64,000 nucleotides of DNA from Paenibacillus herberti (GCF_002233675.1 NZ_NMUQ01000002.1:1216121-1280120), one strand, 5' to 3'; numbered from the stretch's first letter, positions 26,021 through 34,604 are shown. The notes: generated by a model not told the origin, from the letters alone. Numbers and translations: made by a program.

Positions 26021-28120
26021 ATGGAACAGAGTGTACAGAAACGAGCAGCAACCTGGATTTGGTATCCCGGTGATTTTGAGATCCGCCTGCTTGAAAAAAT
26101 ATCTGTAAAACGTCGGGCGCGCGACGTTATGTATCCAACCACATGGCGGATCGATCGTCAATATTCAAACATCAAATTCCGCTATACGTACGATTTGCCG
26201 CAGGAGGAACAGATTGCGATCGCCGCGGAAGGTGTGTTCTCTCTTTATCTTGATGGACGAGACAATAATCGCTCGGGCGACTCCACGATAACACTCCCAG
26301 CAGGACGCCACGAAATAATCGTGAGTGTATTTAATGATGTCGAGGCTCCGGCCCTGTTCATCGATGGGGTAAACATCAGGTCTGATTCGGCCTGGGAAGT
26401 GACCTCCTATCAGAACGATTGGCTAACCCCCGGTTCCTGGACATTCGATTCAGCGGATAATCGGCCATCTCAGTTTCGTCTGGCCGTTACTCCGCAGGAG
26501 CCTGCTTTACAGGAAGTTCGGGACGGTCACATTTTGCTGGACTTTGGCCGGGAAACGTTCGGTTTTCTGCGTTTTCACGGGCTCGCGGGGTCGGGAGATG
26601 TGACCGTATTTTATGGCGAGTCCTTAGCTGAAGCGCTATCCCCGGATGATTGCATGCTTCTGGATCGCTTCTCTGTGGCTAAGGCGGCTGAGCGGGCAGA
26701 GGCTGACATTTATACGCTGGATGAAGGCAAGGCATTCCGCTATGTATGGATTCACGCTGATCCTGGCGTTCGCTGGGAGCATGTTTCGATGCTGTATGAA
26801 TATGTGCCGCTCGATTATCGCAGCTCTTTCCAATGCTCGGACCCGAAGCTGAATGAAATTTACGAAATGTCGCTTTATACGCTTCATTTGAACACGAGGG
26901 AGTTTTTCATCGACGGGATTAAGCGGGATCGTTGGGTTTGGTCGGGTGACGCGTACCAGTCGTTTCTGATGAACTACTACAGCTTTTTCGATTTGGATGT
27001 GACGCGTCGGACGCTTGTTGCTCTGAGGGGCAAGGACCCCCTCACGATGCATTTCAATACAATCCTGGATTACTCCTTTTATTGGTTCATATCCCTCTAT
27101 GATTATTATCTGTATAGCGGCGATTTTGCATTCATTCGGCAGTATTATGACCGCGCTGTGAGCTTGATGGAGTTCTGTTTGAAACAGCGGAATTCAGAGG
27201 GGCTGGTGGAAGGCAGGCCGCAGGATTGGGTGTTCGTGGACTGGGCGGACCTGACCAATACAGGCGCCGTCAGCACCGAACAGATTTTGCTCGTTAGAAG
27301 CTTGGAAGCGATGAGCCTATTCGCCTCGCTGCTTGATGATGAAAAGGCCGCTGCCTCTTATAAAAAGCTGGCGGAAGAGATCAAAGCAACAACGATGGGG
27401 CTGTTCTGGGATGAGGAGAGGGGCGGCTTGCTGCATCACCGGGTTGACGGCGAGACAAAGCCGATGCTGACGAAACATGCGAGCATGTTCGCGATGACTT
27501 TTGGTTATCTTTCGCAGGAACAGCGGGAGAGCGTCATCCACAACGTAATGTTGAACCCTGATGTGCCGCGCATACGGACGCCGTATATGCGATTCCATGA
27601 GCTGGCAGTGCTTTGCGAAAGCGGGGAGCATGACTATGTTCGCAGGGAGATGCTCTCTTACTGGGGCGGTATGATTGAGCTTGGCGCGACCTCGTTCTGG
27701 GAAGAGTATGACCCGTCGCTGGCAGACGACGCACATTACGGTATGTATGGGATGCCATTTGGCAAAAGCCTGTGCCATGCCTGGGGGGCTAGCCCGATTT
27801 ATTTGATCGGCAAGTATTTCCTCGGCGTCACCCCGGCTGCGCCTGGCTACGAGTTATACCGAATCACGCCGAATCTCGGCGGGCTAACACATATGAACGG
27901 CACGGTGCCGATTGGTGAAGGTCAGGTCACTCTAGAGATGGATTCCTCCTCAATTCGTGTGGAAAGCACATCGGGGACTGGTATTCTGACGTTTACGAGC
28001 GAAGAGCCACCGGCGTGCAGCGAAGGCGAAGTCCGGAATATCGGCGGGAGCTCTTATGAGGTCACGATCGAAGCGGGGAAGAAGTATCGGGTTGATTATC
28101 GGGCGGTTCTTAGGGGATAA
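26021..28120 (+). CDS. GH78-family alpha-L-rhamnosidase
   Basis: About 699 residues with an N-terminal beta-sandwich (about 1-260), an (alpha/alpha)6 catalytic barrel (about 270-620; IDGIKRDRWVWSGDAYQS holds the general-acid region) and a C-terminal beta domain. It removes terminal L-rhamnose from plant glycosides or pectin side chains. I start at ATG 26021 with GAAAGGGG upstream; the open frame begins earlier at 25922 but that part overlaps the divergent AraC start and looks non-coding. No signal peptide, so it acts on imported glycosides. Confidence 0.85.
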   Translation: MEQSVQKRAATWIWYPGDFEIRLLEKISVKRRARDVMYPTTWRIDRQYSNIKFRYTYDLPQEEQIAIAAEGVFSLYLDGRDNNRSGDSTITLPAGRHEIIVSVFNDVEAPALFIDGVNIRSDSAWEVTSYQNDWLTPGSWTFDSADNRPSQFRLAVTPQEPALQEVRDGHILLDFGRETFGFLRFHGLAGSGDVTVFYGESLAEALSPDDCMLLDRFSVAKAAERAEADIYTLDEGKAFRYVWIHADPGVRWEHVSMLYEYVPLDYRSSFQCSDPKLNEIYEMSLYTLHLNTREFFIDGIKRDRWVWSGDAYQSFLMNYYSFFDLDVTRRTLVALRGKDPLTMHFNTILDYSFYWFISLYDYYLYSGDFAFIRQYYDRAVSLMEFCLKQRNSEGLVEGRPQDWVFVDWADLTNTGAVSTEQILLVRSLEAMSLFASLLDDEKAAASYKKLAEEIKATTMGLFWDEERGGLLHHRVDGETKPMLTKHASMFAMTFGYLSQEQRESVIHNVMLNPDVPRIRTPYMRFHELAVLCESGEHDYVRREMLSYWGGMIELGATSFWEEYDPSLADDAHYGMYGMPFGKSLCHAWGASPIYLIGKYFLGVTPAAPGYELYRITPNLGGLTHMNGTVPIGEGQVTLEMDSSSIRVESTSGTGILTFTSEEPPACSEGEVRNIGGSSYEVTIEAGKKYRVDYRAVLRG

Positions 28121-28156
28121 TTTCAAAATTGGAAATTACTTATTTTAACTATTTCA

Positions 28157-28185
28157 TTGTGGTAAAGGCCAATTAGTCGTATAAT
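28157..28185 (+). promoter_or_regulatory. Promoter of the repeat-containing RNA
   Basis: TTGTGG (28157-28162), a 17-bp spacer and a perfect TATAAT (28180-28185). Predicted transcript start near 28192. Confidence 0.7.
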
Positions 28186-28240
28186 AGGTATTGTAAATTA
28201 AAGGATCCCTCATAGGGATCGCCGAACAGCGGCGCTTCGG

Positions 28241-28281
28241 TACGCCCCGGGGGCGTCTCACAAATTCCTTGTATACCCAAC
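28241..28281 (+). repeat. 41-nt repeat element, copy 1
   Basis: 40 of 41 positions match copy 2 at 28377. Starts with a GC hairpin and ends in TTGTATACCCAAC. Weaker similarity extends some 15 nt on each side. Confidence 0.9.
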
Positions 28282-28376
28282 TTTCTTGCCGTGAACGAAT
28301 TTATTCTTTGCTTTACAGATATACTAAATACATGTCATCTGTTTAGTGCAGATGAGCTGTGCACAGGCGGGCTCAG

Positions 28377-28417
28377 TACGCTCCGGGGGCGTCTCACAAA
28401 TTCCTTGTATACCCAAC
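28377..28417 (+). repeat. 41-nt repeat element, copy 2
   Basis: Matches copy 1 except C to T at its sixth base, which keeps a G-U pair in the hairpin. Confidence 0.9.
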
Positions 28418-28443
28418 CTTTTCCGCCTAATTACAAGACCGAG

Positions 28444-28474
28444 GGCTCTGATGTTTATCATCAGAGCCTTTTTA
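28444..28474 (+). terminator. Terminator between the RNA and the nuclease-like gene
   Basis: A perfect 10-bp stem, GGCTCTGATG with CATCAGAGCC, around TTTAT, followed by TTTTT. It ends 23 bp before the next ATG, so most transcripts should stop here and only read-through would express the gene. Confidence 0.9.
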
Positions 28475-28496
28475 TTGCCAAGGAGCAACCTTAAAA

Positions 28497-29231
28497 ATGT
28501 CTAGATTAGACCTCCCCGGATTGCTTGCTTTGACCTCTAAAGCGAATATAGCACAGATCGAATTGAGTACACTTCAAGAACTATACTACAAGTGTTTGTA
28601 TCCATACACCTTTGTATTCAAGCTAGACAACGGTGACGAGTTGAAATTGAAATTCGATCGCGATAAGTTCTGTCACTTGATTGGTCTAGACAAAGTACCT
28701 AAAGCCTTACTAGCTTCCAAATCAAGAGGGTGGACTTCCCGACGTGTCAGCAACTATAAGGGTGTACGCGGATGGGATGGTATTTTGGATGGGTCCATTA
28801 ATATTGCTCACATTAATGCCTTGGCGGCTCGAGTCAGAAACGGTTTAGGGGAATCAGAGCGGAAACTTGTTAATTTCTACTATCTTCCTACACTATTAAA
28901 GGTCGGGAATTTGGTGATACGTTATCTAAATCCTCAACCAGGATCCAGGGTTACAAGTGAGTTATTCATTTATGACACGCATGACAACTTGTATTTACAA
29001 TTAGGACTTCGGAAAGACTCGAATAATTACGATAAGTGGTATTATCCGGAGACATTCATTATAAACACTGCTAACCCAGGCAACTCAAATCCTAGGGCTG
29101 CTGGGAATCCCGTTCATCGTGTGGTTAAAAGAACTGTATTACAACGATTTAATTATGGTTTATATAGACCTAAATCACGAATTCTACGCGTTCCCAACTC
29201 TAAGCGGAAAAACAGACGAGTAAAGAATTAA
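28497..29231 (+). CDS. PBECR4-like putative RNase toxin
   Basis: A 244-residue basic protein. Residues 25-65 (YPYTFVFKLDNGDELKLKF, then FCHLIGLDK) and the later HINALAARVRNG and ERKLVNFYYLP segments resemble the PBECR4 group, proposed nucleases of the barnase/EndoU/colicin-E5-D/RelE superfamily. The N terminus is helical and the last 20 residues are strongly basic. AAGGAG precedes the ATG; own terminator at 29249. Placed directly after a repeat RNA and terminator, it is a good toxin candidate. No antitoxin protein gene is next to it. The family call rests on recall of motifs, not a search. Confidence 0.55.
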   Translation: MSRLDLPGLLALTSKANIAQIELSTLQELYYKCLYPYTFVFKLDNGDELKLKFDRDKFCHLIGLDKVPKALLASKSRGWTSRRVSNYKGVRGWDGILDGSINIAHINALAARVRNGLGESERKLVNFYYLPTLLKVGNLVIRYLNPQPGSRVTSELFIYDTHDNLYLQLGLRKDSNNYDKWYYPETFIINTANPGNSNPRAAGNPVHRVVKRTVLQRFNYGLYRPKSRILRVPNSKRKNRRVKN

Positions 29232-29248
29232 ATACATATAAAATAGCT

Positions 29249-29276
29249 AAAGACGAGGCTCTTTCCTCGTCTTTTT
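29249..29276 (+). terminator. Terminator after the nuclease-like gene
   Basis: AAAGACGAGG pairs with CCTCGTCTTT around CTCTTT, then Ts. Confidence 0.85.
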
Positions 29277-29316
29277 GTGTTGATTATTCAAGGCGTGGGA
29301 GTATACTTCCCTTTAA

Positions 29317-29745
29317 TCATTTCGAAGTAATAGTTGCTACCTTTTTAATATTATCCCAATCTACAGTTCCTCCTACAGCCTCAGCGACAACCCGAGTATT
29401 TACTAAGAACTTATTTTCTAATGAATCATGGAACGGAGATTGAGTTAGCGGGACTATTTTTTCGTTTATAGTGACTGTTGAAACACCCATGGTCAAAACG
29501 ATTTTAATATCTGCACCTTCAGCTATGACGATTTTCTTTTTTGGATACCATTGCACCGTCATTCCAAGGTTTTCAAATAACTCCCGGAATGGAATCATTG
29601 TATTACCGTTCACGACGAGTGCAGTATCCTTTAATGTTGTTCCATCAATAACCACTGTTCCAACTACACGTTTTTGCTCACCGTACGCCAATGATCCAGG
29701 GATGAGAAGGAGAGCGAGAATAACGATTAACCATATTTTTTTCAT
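29317..29745 (-). CDS. Secreted copper-amine-oxidase-like stalk-domain protein
   Basis: A 142-residue exported protein with a signal peptide (about 1-21, ending SLAYG) and one copper amine oxidase N-terminal-like domain (PF07833 type): VVNGNTMIPFRELFENLGMTVQW and VNTRVVAEAVGGTVDWD. Such stalk domains are common, often multicopy, in Paenibacillus and serve as wall-associated spacers, with no enzyme activity of their own. AGGGGGAA precedes the start. Confidence 0.8.
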   Translation of the reverse strand: MKKIWLIVILALLLIPGSLAYGEQKRVVGTVVIDGTTLKDTALVVNGNTMIPFRELFENLGMTVQWYPKKKIVIAEGADIKIVLTMGVSTVTINEKIVPLTQSPFHDSLENKFLVNTRVVAEAVGGTVDWDNIKKVATITSK

Positions 29746-30179
29746 TTTTCATTCCCCCTAATCTAATATTGCATAAAATTCGTATTACCATATATCCAGA
29801 AATTAACACAAATAGGGTTGCGTTAAACACTACGGTTAAAGCGCTCCTAAGTGGTGGTAAAACGGGGGAAAACCTTCCTTTTGGCCGTATCAGACAGCTT
29901 ATTGTCCCATTCGATTGTTCTAAGAAAACGGAAGTAATTGTAAGATGAGTATGGGGTAATCCGAGTTCTTTATTCAATAATATACGGTTGACTTTACATA
30001 CATAAACCACGATTCAGAGCACTGCAATGAATTAAATTCACATCCAGAATTGAATCCCCAACCCTGCACACATCAGACCTCACCAACTGGACAGGAATAG
30101 AACAATTATAGTCCTTTTTTAGCTTTACCACGGTACATAAATATGAGTTAATGAGTTGGCGAAGAAGCGGAGGTAGATC
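29746..30179. other. Intergenic stretch, no gene seen
   Basis: It must hold the divergent promoters of the stalk-domain gene and the ABC exporter. No frame with a ribosome binding site, no repeat and no clear operator was seen. GGAGG for the exporter lies at 30169-30173. Confidence 0.5.
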
Positions 30180-32372
30180 ATGTCATTTATTGATAAGTTA
30201 CCCAACAGCATAGAGCTTCAGCTAACAGAAAAACCTCTGTTCCACGCCGCAGCGGACTTGATGAAGGACGGACAATTTGGCGAGCAGTGGTTAGTATTAA
30301 CGGAAAAAGAAGCCTCCATATGGGGCGCTGACGGTGAACAAGTAACAAAGCTTTCGATTGCGGAAATAACCGATGCTCGCGTTGTGGGCGGGGTAGGCGG
30401 CGGTTCGCTGCTTGCCGATACGAAGAATGGCCCAGTGATCTTGATCCGGTATACGGCATCGCTGACTTCGGTGTTCGGTCATGCCTCCAAGCTAATTGGA
30501 GCTTTGGCCAAAGGAGAGGAGCTGCCGACGGCTTCGGAGAAGGATTTCCCAAGACTTTGTCCGAAATGCCGCACTCCTTTGCCGGAGGATTCGCAGGCTT
30601 GCCCAATTTGCAAAAGAAACGGCAGAGTAATGCTGCGGATGCTTAGTTATACCAAGCCCTACCGAAAGCAAATGGTTGTGGCAGCAATCATGCTGATTTT
30701 TACAACCTTGATTGAACTGATCCCGCCATTTTTGACCAAAAAGCTCGTGGATGATGTGCTGACGCCAAAGGATCTCGGCTCCGCCCTCCTCTGGATTGTA
30801 ATTGGCCTTGCTGTGACTTCGGTGGTGCTAACGCTCATGCAAACTGTGCGGGGATTAATCGGTGTATGGATTGGTTCCAAGCTGATGGGCGATCTTCGCC
30901 GCGATGTTTATCACTCCTTGATGAAGCTGTCGTTATCCTTTTTTGATCGAAGGCAATCCTCGCAATTCATCGGGCGGGTCAACAGCGACTCCGAGGCGAT
31001 GCGGCAGTTCATGACGGACGGTGTCATCTGGGTTTCCGGTGAAACGTTAAGGGTCGTTGCGATTTTCATCATCATGTTCAGTCTCGATTGGAAATTAACG
31101 TTGCTCGCTATGTTGCCTATGCCAATTATGATTATTGTGTCCTCCGTGTTGTGGCCGAAGATCGGCAAGCTCTGGTACCAACAGTGGAGATCCATCTTCA
31201 AGCTGAATTCCATCGTAGGCGATTCACTCCAAGGAATACGTGTCGTCAAAGCGTTTGGCCAGGAATCAACGGAAATTTCCCGCTACACATCGGCGAATAA
31301 GGAATTAGTCCGGCATAACATCAAAATTGAAGGAGTTTGGCAGGGGATATTCCCGATTTTCGGTCTAGTTGCTGGCGCCGGCACTTTGTTAATTTGGTAT
31401 TATGGCGGCAAGCAGGTCATTAATAGTGATATGTCCATCGGTACGCTGATTGCGATGATCACTTACCTTGGCATGCTGCTTGGTCCTCTGCAATGGGTGA
31501 GCCAAATGATCAACTGGGCATCTCATGCAATCTCAGCTGCGGACCGTGTGTTTGAGATTATGGATACACCGGCTGATGTGCCAGACACAACCAATCCGGC
31601 TCAGATTGGCCGCGTGAAGGGCGATGTCGAATTTAAGCAGGTCACGTATGGATACGAGAAGCATCACCCGGTTCTCAAAAATGTAGATTTAAAAGTAGCT
31701 GCAGGTGAGATGATCGGCCTGGTCGGACATTCAGGCGCAGGGAAATCAACTTTCATCAACATGATCTGCCGGTTTTATGACAGCGATGAAGGTACGATTA
31801 CGATTGACGGCACGGATATTCGCAATATTAGTCAGATGGATCTGCGCCAGCAGATCGGAGTTGTGCTTCAAGAGACATTCCTTTTTGACGGTACAATTGC
31901 CGAAAATATCGCCTATTCCAAGCCGGATGCAACGGAAATAGAGATTATGCGTGCTGCGAAAATCGCCAACGCCCATGATTTCATCGTTCAATTGCCTGAC
32001 GGTTACGATACGAGGGTTGGCGAGCGGGGACATAAGCTGTCCGGCGGCGAGAAGCAAAGGGTATCTATTGCTCGGGCAATCATCCACGATCCGCGGATTT
32101 TGATTTTAGACGAAGCGACAGCATCAGTAGATACCGTTACAGAACGGCTCATTCAAGAGGCGATCTCGCGTCTGGTCAAAGGAAGAACAACGTTTGCGAT
32201 CGCTCACCGACTGTCGACTTTGCGTAATGCGGACCGGCTTGTTGTGCTGGATCACGGCAAAATTGTGGAAGTAGGCACGCATGAAGAGCTGCTCCAAGCA
32301 GAGGGCGCGTATTTTAAACTGGTGGAGGCTCAAAGGGAGTTGTCCAAAATAAAAGGGGTGGAAAGCGCATGA
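30180..32372 (+). CDS. ABC exporter with N-terminal zinc-ribbon domain (DUF1854-associated)
   Basis: A 730-residue half-transporter. Residues 1-120 form an extra N-terminal domain; C127, C130, C141 and C144 form a zinc ribbon; six TM segments span about 160-450; the ATPase (about 480-720) has Walker A GHSGAGKST, LSGGEKQR and Walker B ILILDEA. This architecture plus the following DUF1854 gene is the pair often labelled cyanophycin-metabolism-associated ABC transporter. Nothing for cyanophycin synthesis is in the window, so the cargo is open. Confidence 0.82.
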   Translation: MSFIDKLPNSIELQLTEKPLFHAAADLMKDGQFGEQWLVLTEKEASIWGADGEQVTKLSIAEITDARVVGGVGGGSLLADTKNGPVILIRYTASLTSVFGHASKLIGALAKGEELPTASEKDFPRLCPKCRTPLPEDSQACPICKRNGRVMLRMLSYTKPYRKQMVVAAIMLIFTTLIELIPPFLTKKLVDDVLTPKDLGSALLWIVIGLAVTSVVLTLMQTVRGLIGVWIGSKLMGDLRRDVYHSLMKLSLSFFDRRQSSQFIGRVNSDSEAMRQFMTDGVIWVSGETLRVVAIFIIMFSLDWKLTLLAMLPMPIMIIVSSVLWPKIGKLWYQQWRSIFKLNSIVGDSLQGIRVVKAFGQESTEISRYTSANKELVRHNIKIEGVWQGIFPIFGLVAGAGTLLIWYYGGKQVINSDMSIGTLIAMITYLGMLLGPLQWVSQMINWASHAISAADRVFEIMDTPADVPDTTNPAQIGRVKGDVEFKQVTYGYEKHHPVLKNVDLKVAAGEMIGLVGHSGAGKSTFINMICRFYDSDEGTITIDGTDIRNISQMDLRQQIGVVLQETFLFDGTIAENIAYSKPDATEIEIMRAAKIANAHDFIVQLPDGYDTRVGERGHKLSGGEKQRVSIARAIIHDPRILILDEATASVDTVTERLIQEAISRLVKGRTTFAIAHRLSTLRNADRLVVLDHGKIVEVGTHEELLQAEGAYFKLVEAQRELSKIKGVESA

Positions 32373-32905
32373 GTGAAGTAGAAGTCATCACTCTTGAACA
32401 ACCGAGCGTGAAGGACCCTTTTGAAATCAACATGCTTGAGCCGGATAAAGTCTCCTTCAGCCGCAGTCAAGGCGGAGTGTTTCAAGGAATAATTGAAGGT
32501 CAGGCTTACGAGGAAATTGTGCTGTTTCGTGTCTTCCCTTTTCAATATACAACACAGTTCATATCGGTCCGAAACCCCAAAAACGAGGAAATCGGTGTCA
32601 TCCGCGATATTGCCCAGTTGGATGAGGAAAGCCGAGTAGAAATAGACAAAGAGCTGCAGTTGCGCTATTTCCTCCCGCTAGTGGAGCAGATCAATTCGGT
32701 TAAGAACAAAGCCGACCTGTGGATTTGGGAGCTGCAAACGAATCTTGGGCCGACCCGCATCATCATGAGGAACCTGCATGAATTCATGCAATTTCCAAGT
32801 GAGAACCGGATTATCCTAACCGATATCAACGGGAAAAGATGCGAAATCCGCGATTATCAGGCTTTGGACAGCAACAGCCGGAGCCAGTTGAAGGACGTAT
32901 TATAA
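32369..32905 (+). CDS. DUF1854 protein, partner of the ABC exporter
   Basis: A 178-residue soluble protein whose ATGA overlaps the exporter stop by 4 bp. It has the DUF1854 pattern: FPFQYTTQFISVRNPKNEEIG, then ELQLRYFLPLVEQI and a C-terminal strand region ending ILTDINGKRCEIRDY. Function unknown; always found with this transporter type, so it is likely a regulatory or substrate-handling partner. Its stop codon lies in the first copy of a 13-bp triplicate. Confidence 0.8.
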   Translation: MSEVEVITLEQPSVKDPFEINMLEPDKVSFSRSQGGVFQGIIEGQAYEEIVLFRVFPFQYTTQFISVRNPKNEEIGVIRDIAQLDEESRVEIDKELQLRYFLPLVEQINSVKNKADLWIWELQTNLGPTRIIMRNLHEFMQFPSENRIILTDINGKRCEIRDYQALDSNSRSQLKDVL

Positions 32906-32929
32906 GGACGTATTATAAGGACGTATTAT
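32891..32929 (+). repeat. Three tandem copies of AAGGACGTATTAT
   Basis: A 13-bp unit repeated exactly three times at 32891, 32904 and 32917. The first copy encodes the end and stop of DUF1854. A slippage product; extra copies do not change the protein because the stop is in copy 1. Confidence 0.95.
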
Positions 32930-32938
32930 AGGGGAAAA

Positions 32939-32972
32939 GAAACCGACACCGGGTTGAGGTGTCGGTTTTTTA
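32939..32972 (+). terminator. Terminator after DUF1854, shared with the converging Doc gene
   Basis: AAACCGACACC pairs with GGTGTCGGTTT around GGGTTGA, then TTTT. Confidence 0.88.
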
Positions 32973-33377
32973 TGTTTCGGTTATGGTCGCACAATGGTTT
33001 TGAATGATAAGAACCAGTTCTTGAAAATTGTACTTGTGGATCACCATATCCACCGTAAAGTCCTCGGCTTGTTTTGCATCCATTTTGAAATGCCATCCAT
33101 TCAAACGCAGGAAAATGACAAGAGCTGTAAAAGCAGTCCGTTTGTTTGCATTAAAAAAAGAGTGATTTTGGCCAATTGATTCAAATAATGCGGCTGCTTT
33201 TTCAAAAATGGTAGGATAAGCATCGTTTCCAAAGGCTGAGGACTGCGCTCGAACAACAGCGGATTCAAGTAAACCGGGCTCTTTTACTCCCACATGTTCA
33301 CCTGGACTGTAGCGCTGGATCATAGCGAGATTGATTGCTATCACTTCCTGTGTCGTTAAAAATCGGATCTGTTTCAT
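32970..33377 (-). CDS. doc: Doc-family toxin, second module
   Basis: A 135-residue Doc/Fic protein with HSFFNANKR at residues 72-80, the canonical Doc motif. Its N-terminal region (PGLLESAVVRAQSSAFG) aligns with the first Doc of the window, but the two differ at many positions, so they are not a recent copy. It overlaps the antitoxin by 4 bp (ATGA). Expected to phosphorylate EF-Tu. Confidence 0.87.
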   Translation of the reverse strand: MKQIRFLTTQEVIAINLAMIQRYSPGEHVGVKEPGLLESAVVRAQSSAFGNDAYPTIFEKAAALFESIGQNHSFFNANKRTAFTALVIFLRLNGWHFKMDAKQAEDFTVDMVIHKYNFQELVLIIQNHCATITET

Positions 33378-33637
33378 CTATCCTTAAGACCTCGTAGCGT
33401 ATCGTCGTACTCACCTATAACATCTACAAGAGAGTCCATAAAATCATCGCCTATTCCATTAGGTAGCGTTACCTTTACTGATTTTTTGATGATAATTTCT
33501 CCGCTAGCCTGATTTACATCTATACTAACCGTGTCGCCTTGCTGGAGTCCAAGTTGTTTCAAAGCATCAGTCATGGTCAATCCCAAGCTATTTCCGAACT
33601 TCGTCACCTTTCGTTCCATATCAATCATCCTATTCAT
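33374..33637 (-). CDS. MazE/AbrB-type antitoxin, second module
   Basis: About 87 residues: a MazE-like DNA-binding domain (KVTKFGNSLGLTMTDALKQLG) and an acidic C-terminal tail (GEYDDTLRGLKDR). Start at ATG 33637 because AAGGAG lies 11 bp upstream; an in-frame GTG at 33649 would overlap that site. It should repress its own promoter at the palindrome 33653-33680. Confidence 0.8.
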   Translation of the reverse strand: MNRMIDMERKVTKFGNSLGLTMTDALKQLGLQQGDTVSIDVNQASGEIIIKKSVKVTLPNGIGDDFMDSLVDVIGEYDDTLRGLKDR

Positions 33638-33652
33638 TAGGTAAGTCACTCC

Positions 33653-33680
33653 TTGTTATAATATTCAACTGTTATAACAA
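33653..33680 (-). promoter_or_regulatory. Palindromic operator of the second toxin-antitoxin module
   Basis: TTGTTATAA and TTATAACAA form a perfect 9-bp inverted repeat around TATTCAACTG, starting 16 bp upstream of the antitoxin ATG. TATAAC/TATAAT within it can act as the -10 element, so antitoxin binding would block transcription. Confidence 0.65.
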
Positions 33681-33697
33681 TTATACATGTTCTTATT

Positions 33698-33734
33698 CAA
33701 AAATAGCTAGAAGACCCCCAAAGGGACTTCTAGC
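33698..33734 (-). terminator. Terminator after a gene fragment
   Basis: GCTAGAAG pairs with CTTCTAGC, with inner CCC/GGG, and TTTTT on the minus strand. Confidence 0.6.
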
Positions 33735-33750
33735 CAGGGCTAATTCGAAT

Positions 33751-33864
33751 TTAGTTCGAGCTAAGTTTAACTCCGTCCGCAACAGCCCAAGTTCCAACCG
33801 GCGCTACTTCAAACTCAACACCTGCGGCAATTTCCGGTGAGAAATAGAAATCGAACTTGGCATA
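33751..33864 (-). pseudogene. C-terminal fragment of an unknown gene
   Basis: A 37-codon minus-strand frame (YAKFDFYFSPEIAAGVEFEV, then APVGTWAVADGVKLSSN) ends at TAA 33751 and is followed by a terminator. It reads like the end of a real protein, but it has no start codon and the upstream codons are Arg-rich and non-coding. The rest of the gene is missing. Not recognised. Confidence 0.35.
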
Positions 33865-34016
33865 GCTAATTCCCCGCCTCCTTCGCAGTTTTATTGTTAG
33901 GTTAATACACCCGCAATCGTTCAGATCGGAGAACAGTTCATGCAGCGTTTATGGTACCATGAAGCAGATTCGGAAAAAAGATTAACGAATAGAAAAAGGG
34001 AAGGAAGCTGAAGTTA

Positions 34017-34451
34017 ATGCCTAATGGATCGCATTCGGTAGAAATCGCTGTTCCCCTTCAAACAGTATGGGCATTTATCAAGGATGCCAACAATTGGGAG
34101 CCTTTGGTGCCCGGCTACATCGAGCATGAAATTTTGAATAATCAAGAGTCCACCTGGACGTTCAAGGGAGATTTGGGATTCACCAAGAAGGTCATTAAGC
34201 TTCAGATTGTGATGAAAGAGCCCGTTGAGCCGACGAGAGTCTCGTTTGATCTGACTGGCATCTCAGACGCAGTTGAGGGTGAAGGGTATTTTGAAGCGGA
34301 AGCTCTTAGCAATCATTCTACAAAACTAACCGGTTATCTGGAAATCAGCGGCAAAGGATTCATGGCTGTGATGATGAACAGCGTAATGAAGGATTTCGTG
34401 CCGAAAATGGTCGAGGAGCTGACTGACGCTGTGTCGGAAAAGCTTAAATAA
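34017..34451 (+). CDS. CoxG/SRPBCC-fold protein
   Basis: A 144-residue START/SRPBCC-fold protein close to the CoxG group (IAVPLQTVWAFIKDANNWEPLVPGY at the N terminus, ISGKGFMAVMMNSVMKDFVPKMVEEL at the C terminus). Such proteins bind hydrophobic ligands or membranes. No CO dehydrogenase genes are near, so the CoxG name does not imply that role. GGAAGGAAG precedes the start; terminator at 34465. Confidence 0.78.
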   Translation: MPNGSHSVEIAVPLQTVWAFIKDANNWEPLVPGYIEHEILNNQESTWTFKGDLGFTKKVIKLQIVMKEPVEPTRVSFDLTGISDAVEGEGYFEAEALSNHSTKLTGYLEISGKGFMAVMMNSVMKDFVPKMVEELTDAVSEKLK

Positions 34452-34464
34452 ACGTGGATAAATA

Positions 34465-34492
34465 AAAACGGCCTTTAACGGGGCCGTTTTTT
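34465..34492 (+). terminator. Terminator after the CoxG-like gene
   Basis: AAACGGCC pairs with GGCCGTTT around TTTAACGG, then TTTT. Confidence 0.85.
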
Positions 34493-34604
34493 GATATTGC
34501 ATTCAACACGAATTTCTTCATCCCTTCAAGGGAATCCGCTATACTATAAAAATGGATATTATTGCTATGTGATCCGAAATTATTCGGACAGAAGAGGTGA
34601 TCGG

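Larger units (their letters stand above)
28192..28473 (+). ncRNA. Candidate RNA antitoxin with two structured repeat units
   Basis: The predicted RNA of about 280 nt runs from the promoter at 28157 to the terminator at 28444. It has two units about 136 nt apart. Each begins with a hairpin whose sequence differs (GATCCCT/AGGGATC at 28204-28220; CATCTG/CAGATG at 28336-28354), then a GC-rich stretch, then a 41-nt element (28241-28281 and 28377-28417) differing at one base. That change turns a C-G pair into a U-G pair in the element's small hairpin (ACGCC with GGCGT), so structure is kept. No reading frame explains the repeats. Promoter, repeats, terminator, then nuclease-like gene is the type III toxin-antitoxin order. 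Confidence 0.55.

Noticed and set aside
28192-29231. Retron or group II intron
   Set aside because: The downstream protein has no reverse transcriptase motifs (no YxDD), and the RNA has no intron domain V-like structure.
28497-29231. LAGLIDADG or HNH homing endonuclease
   Set aside because: Neither a LAGLIDADG helix nor an HNH/GIY-YIG motif is present.
34017-34451. Carbon monoxide dehydrogenase accessory subunit
   Set aside because: The CoxG-like fold is widespread and no cox genes are in the window.
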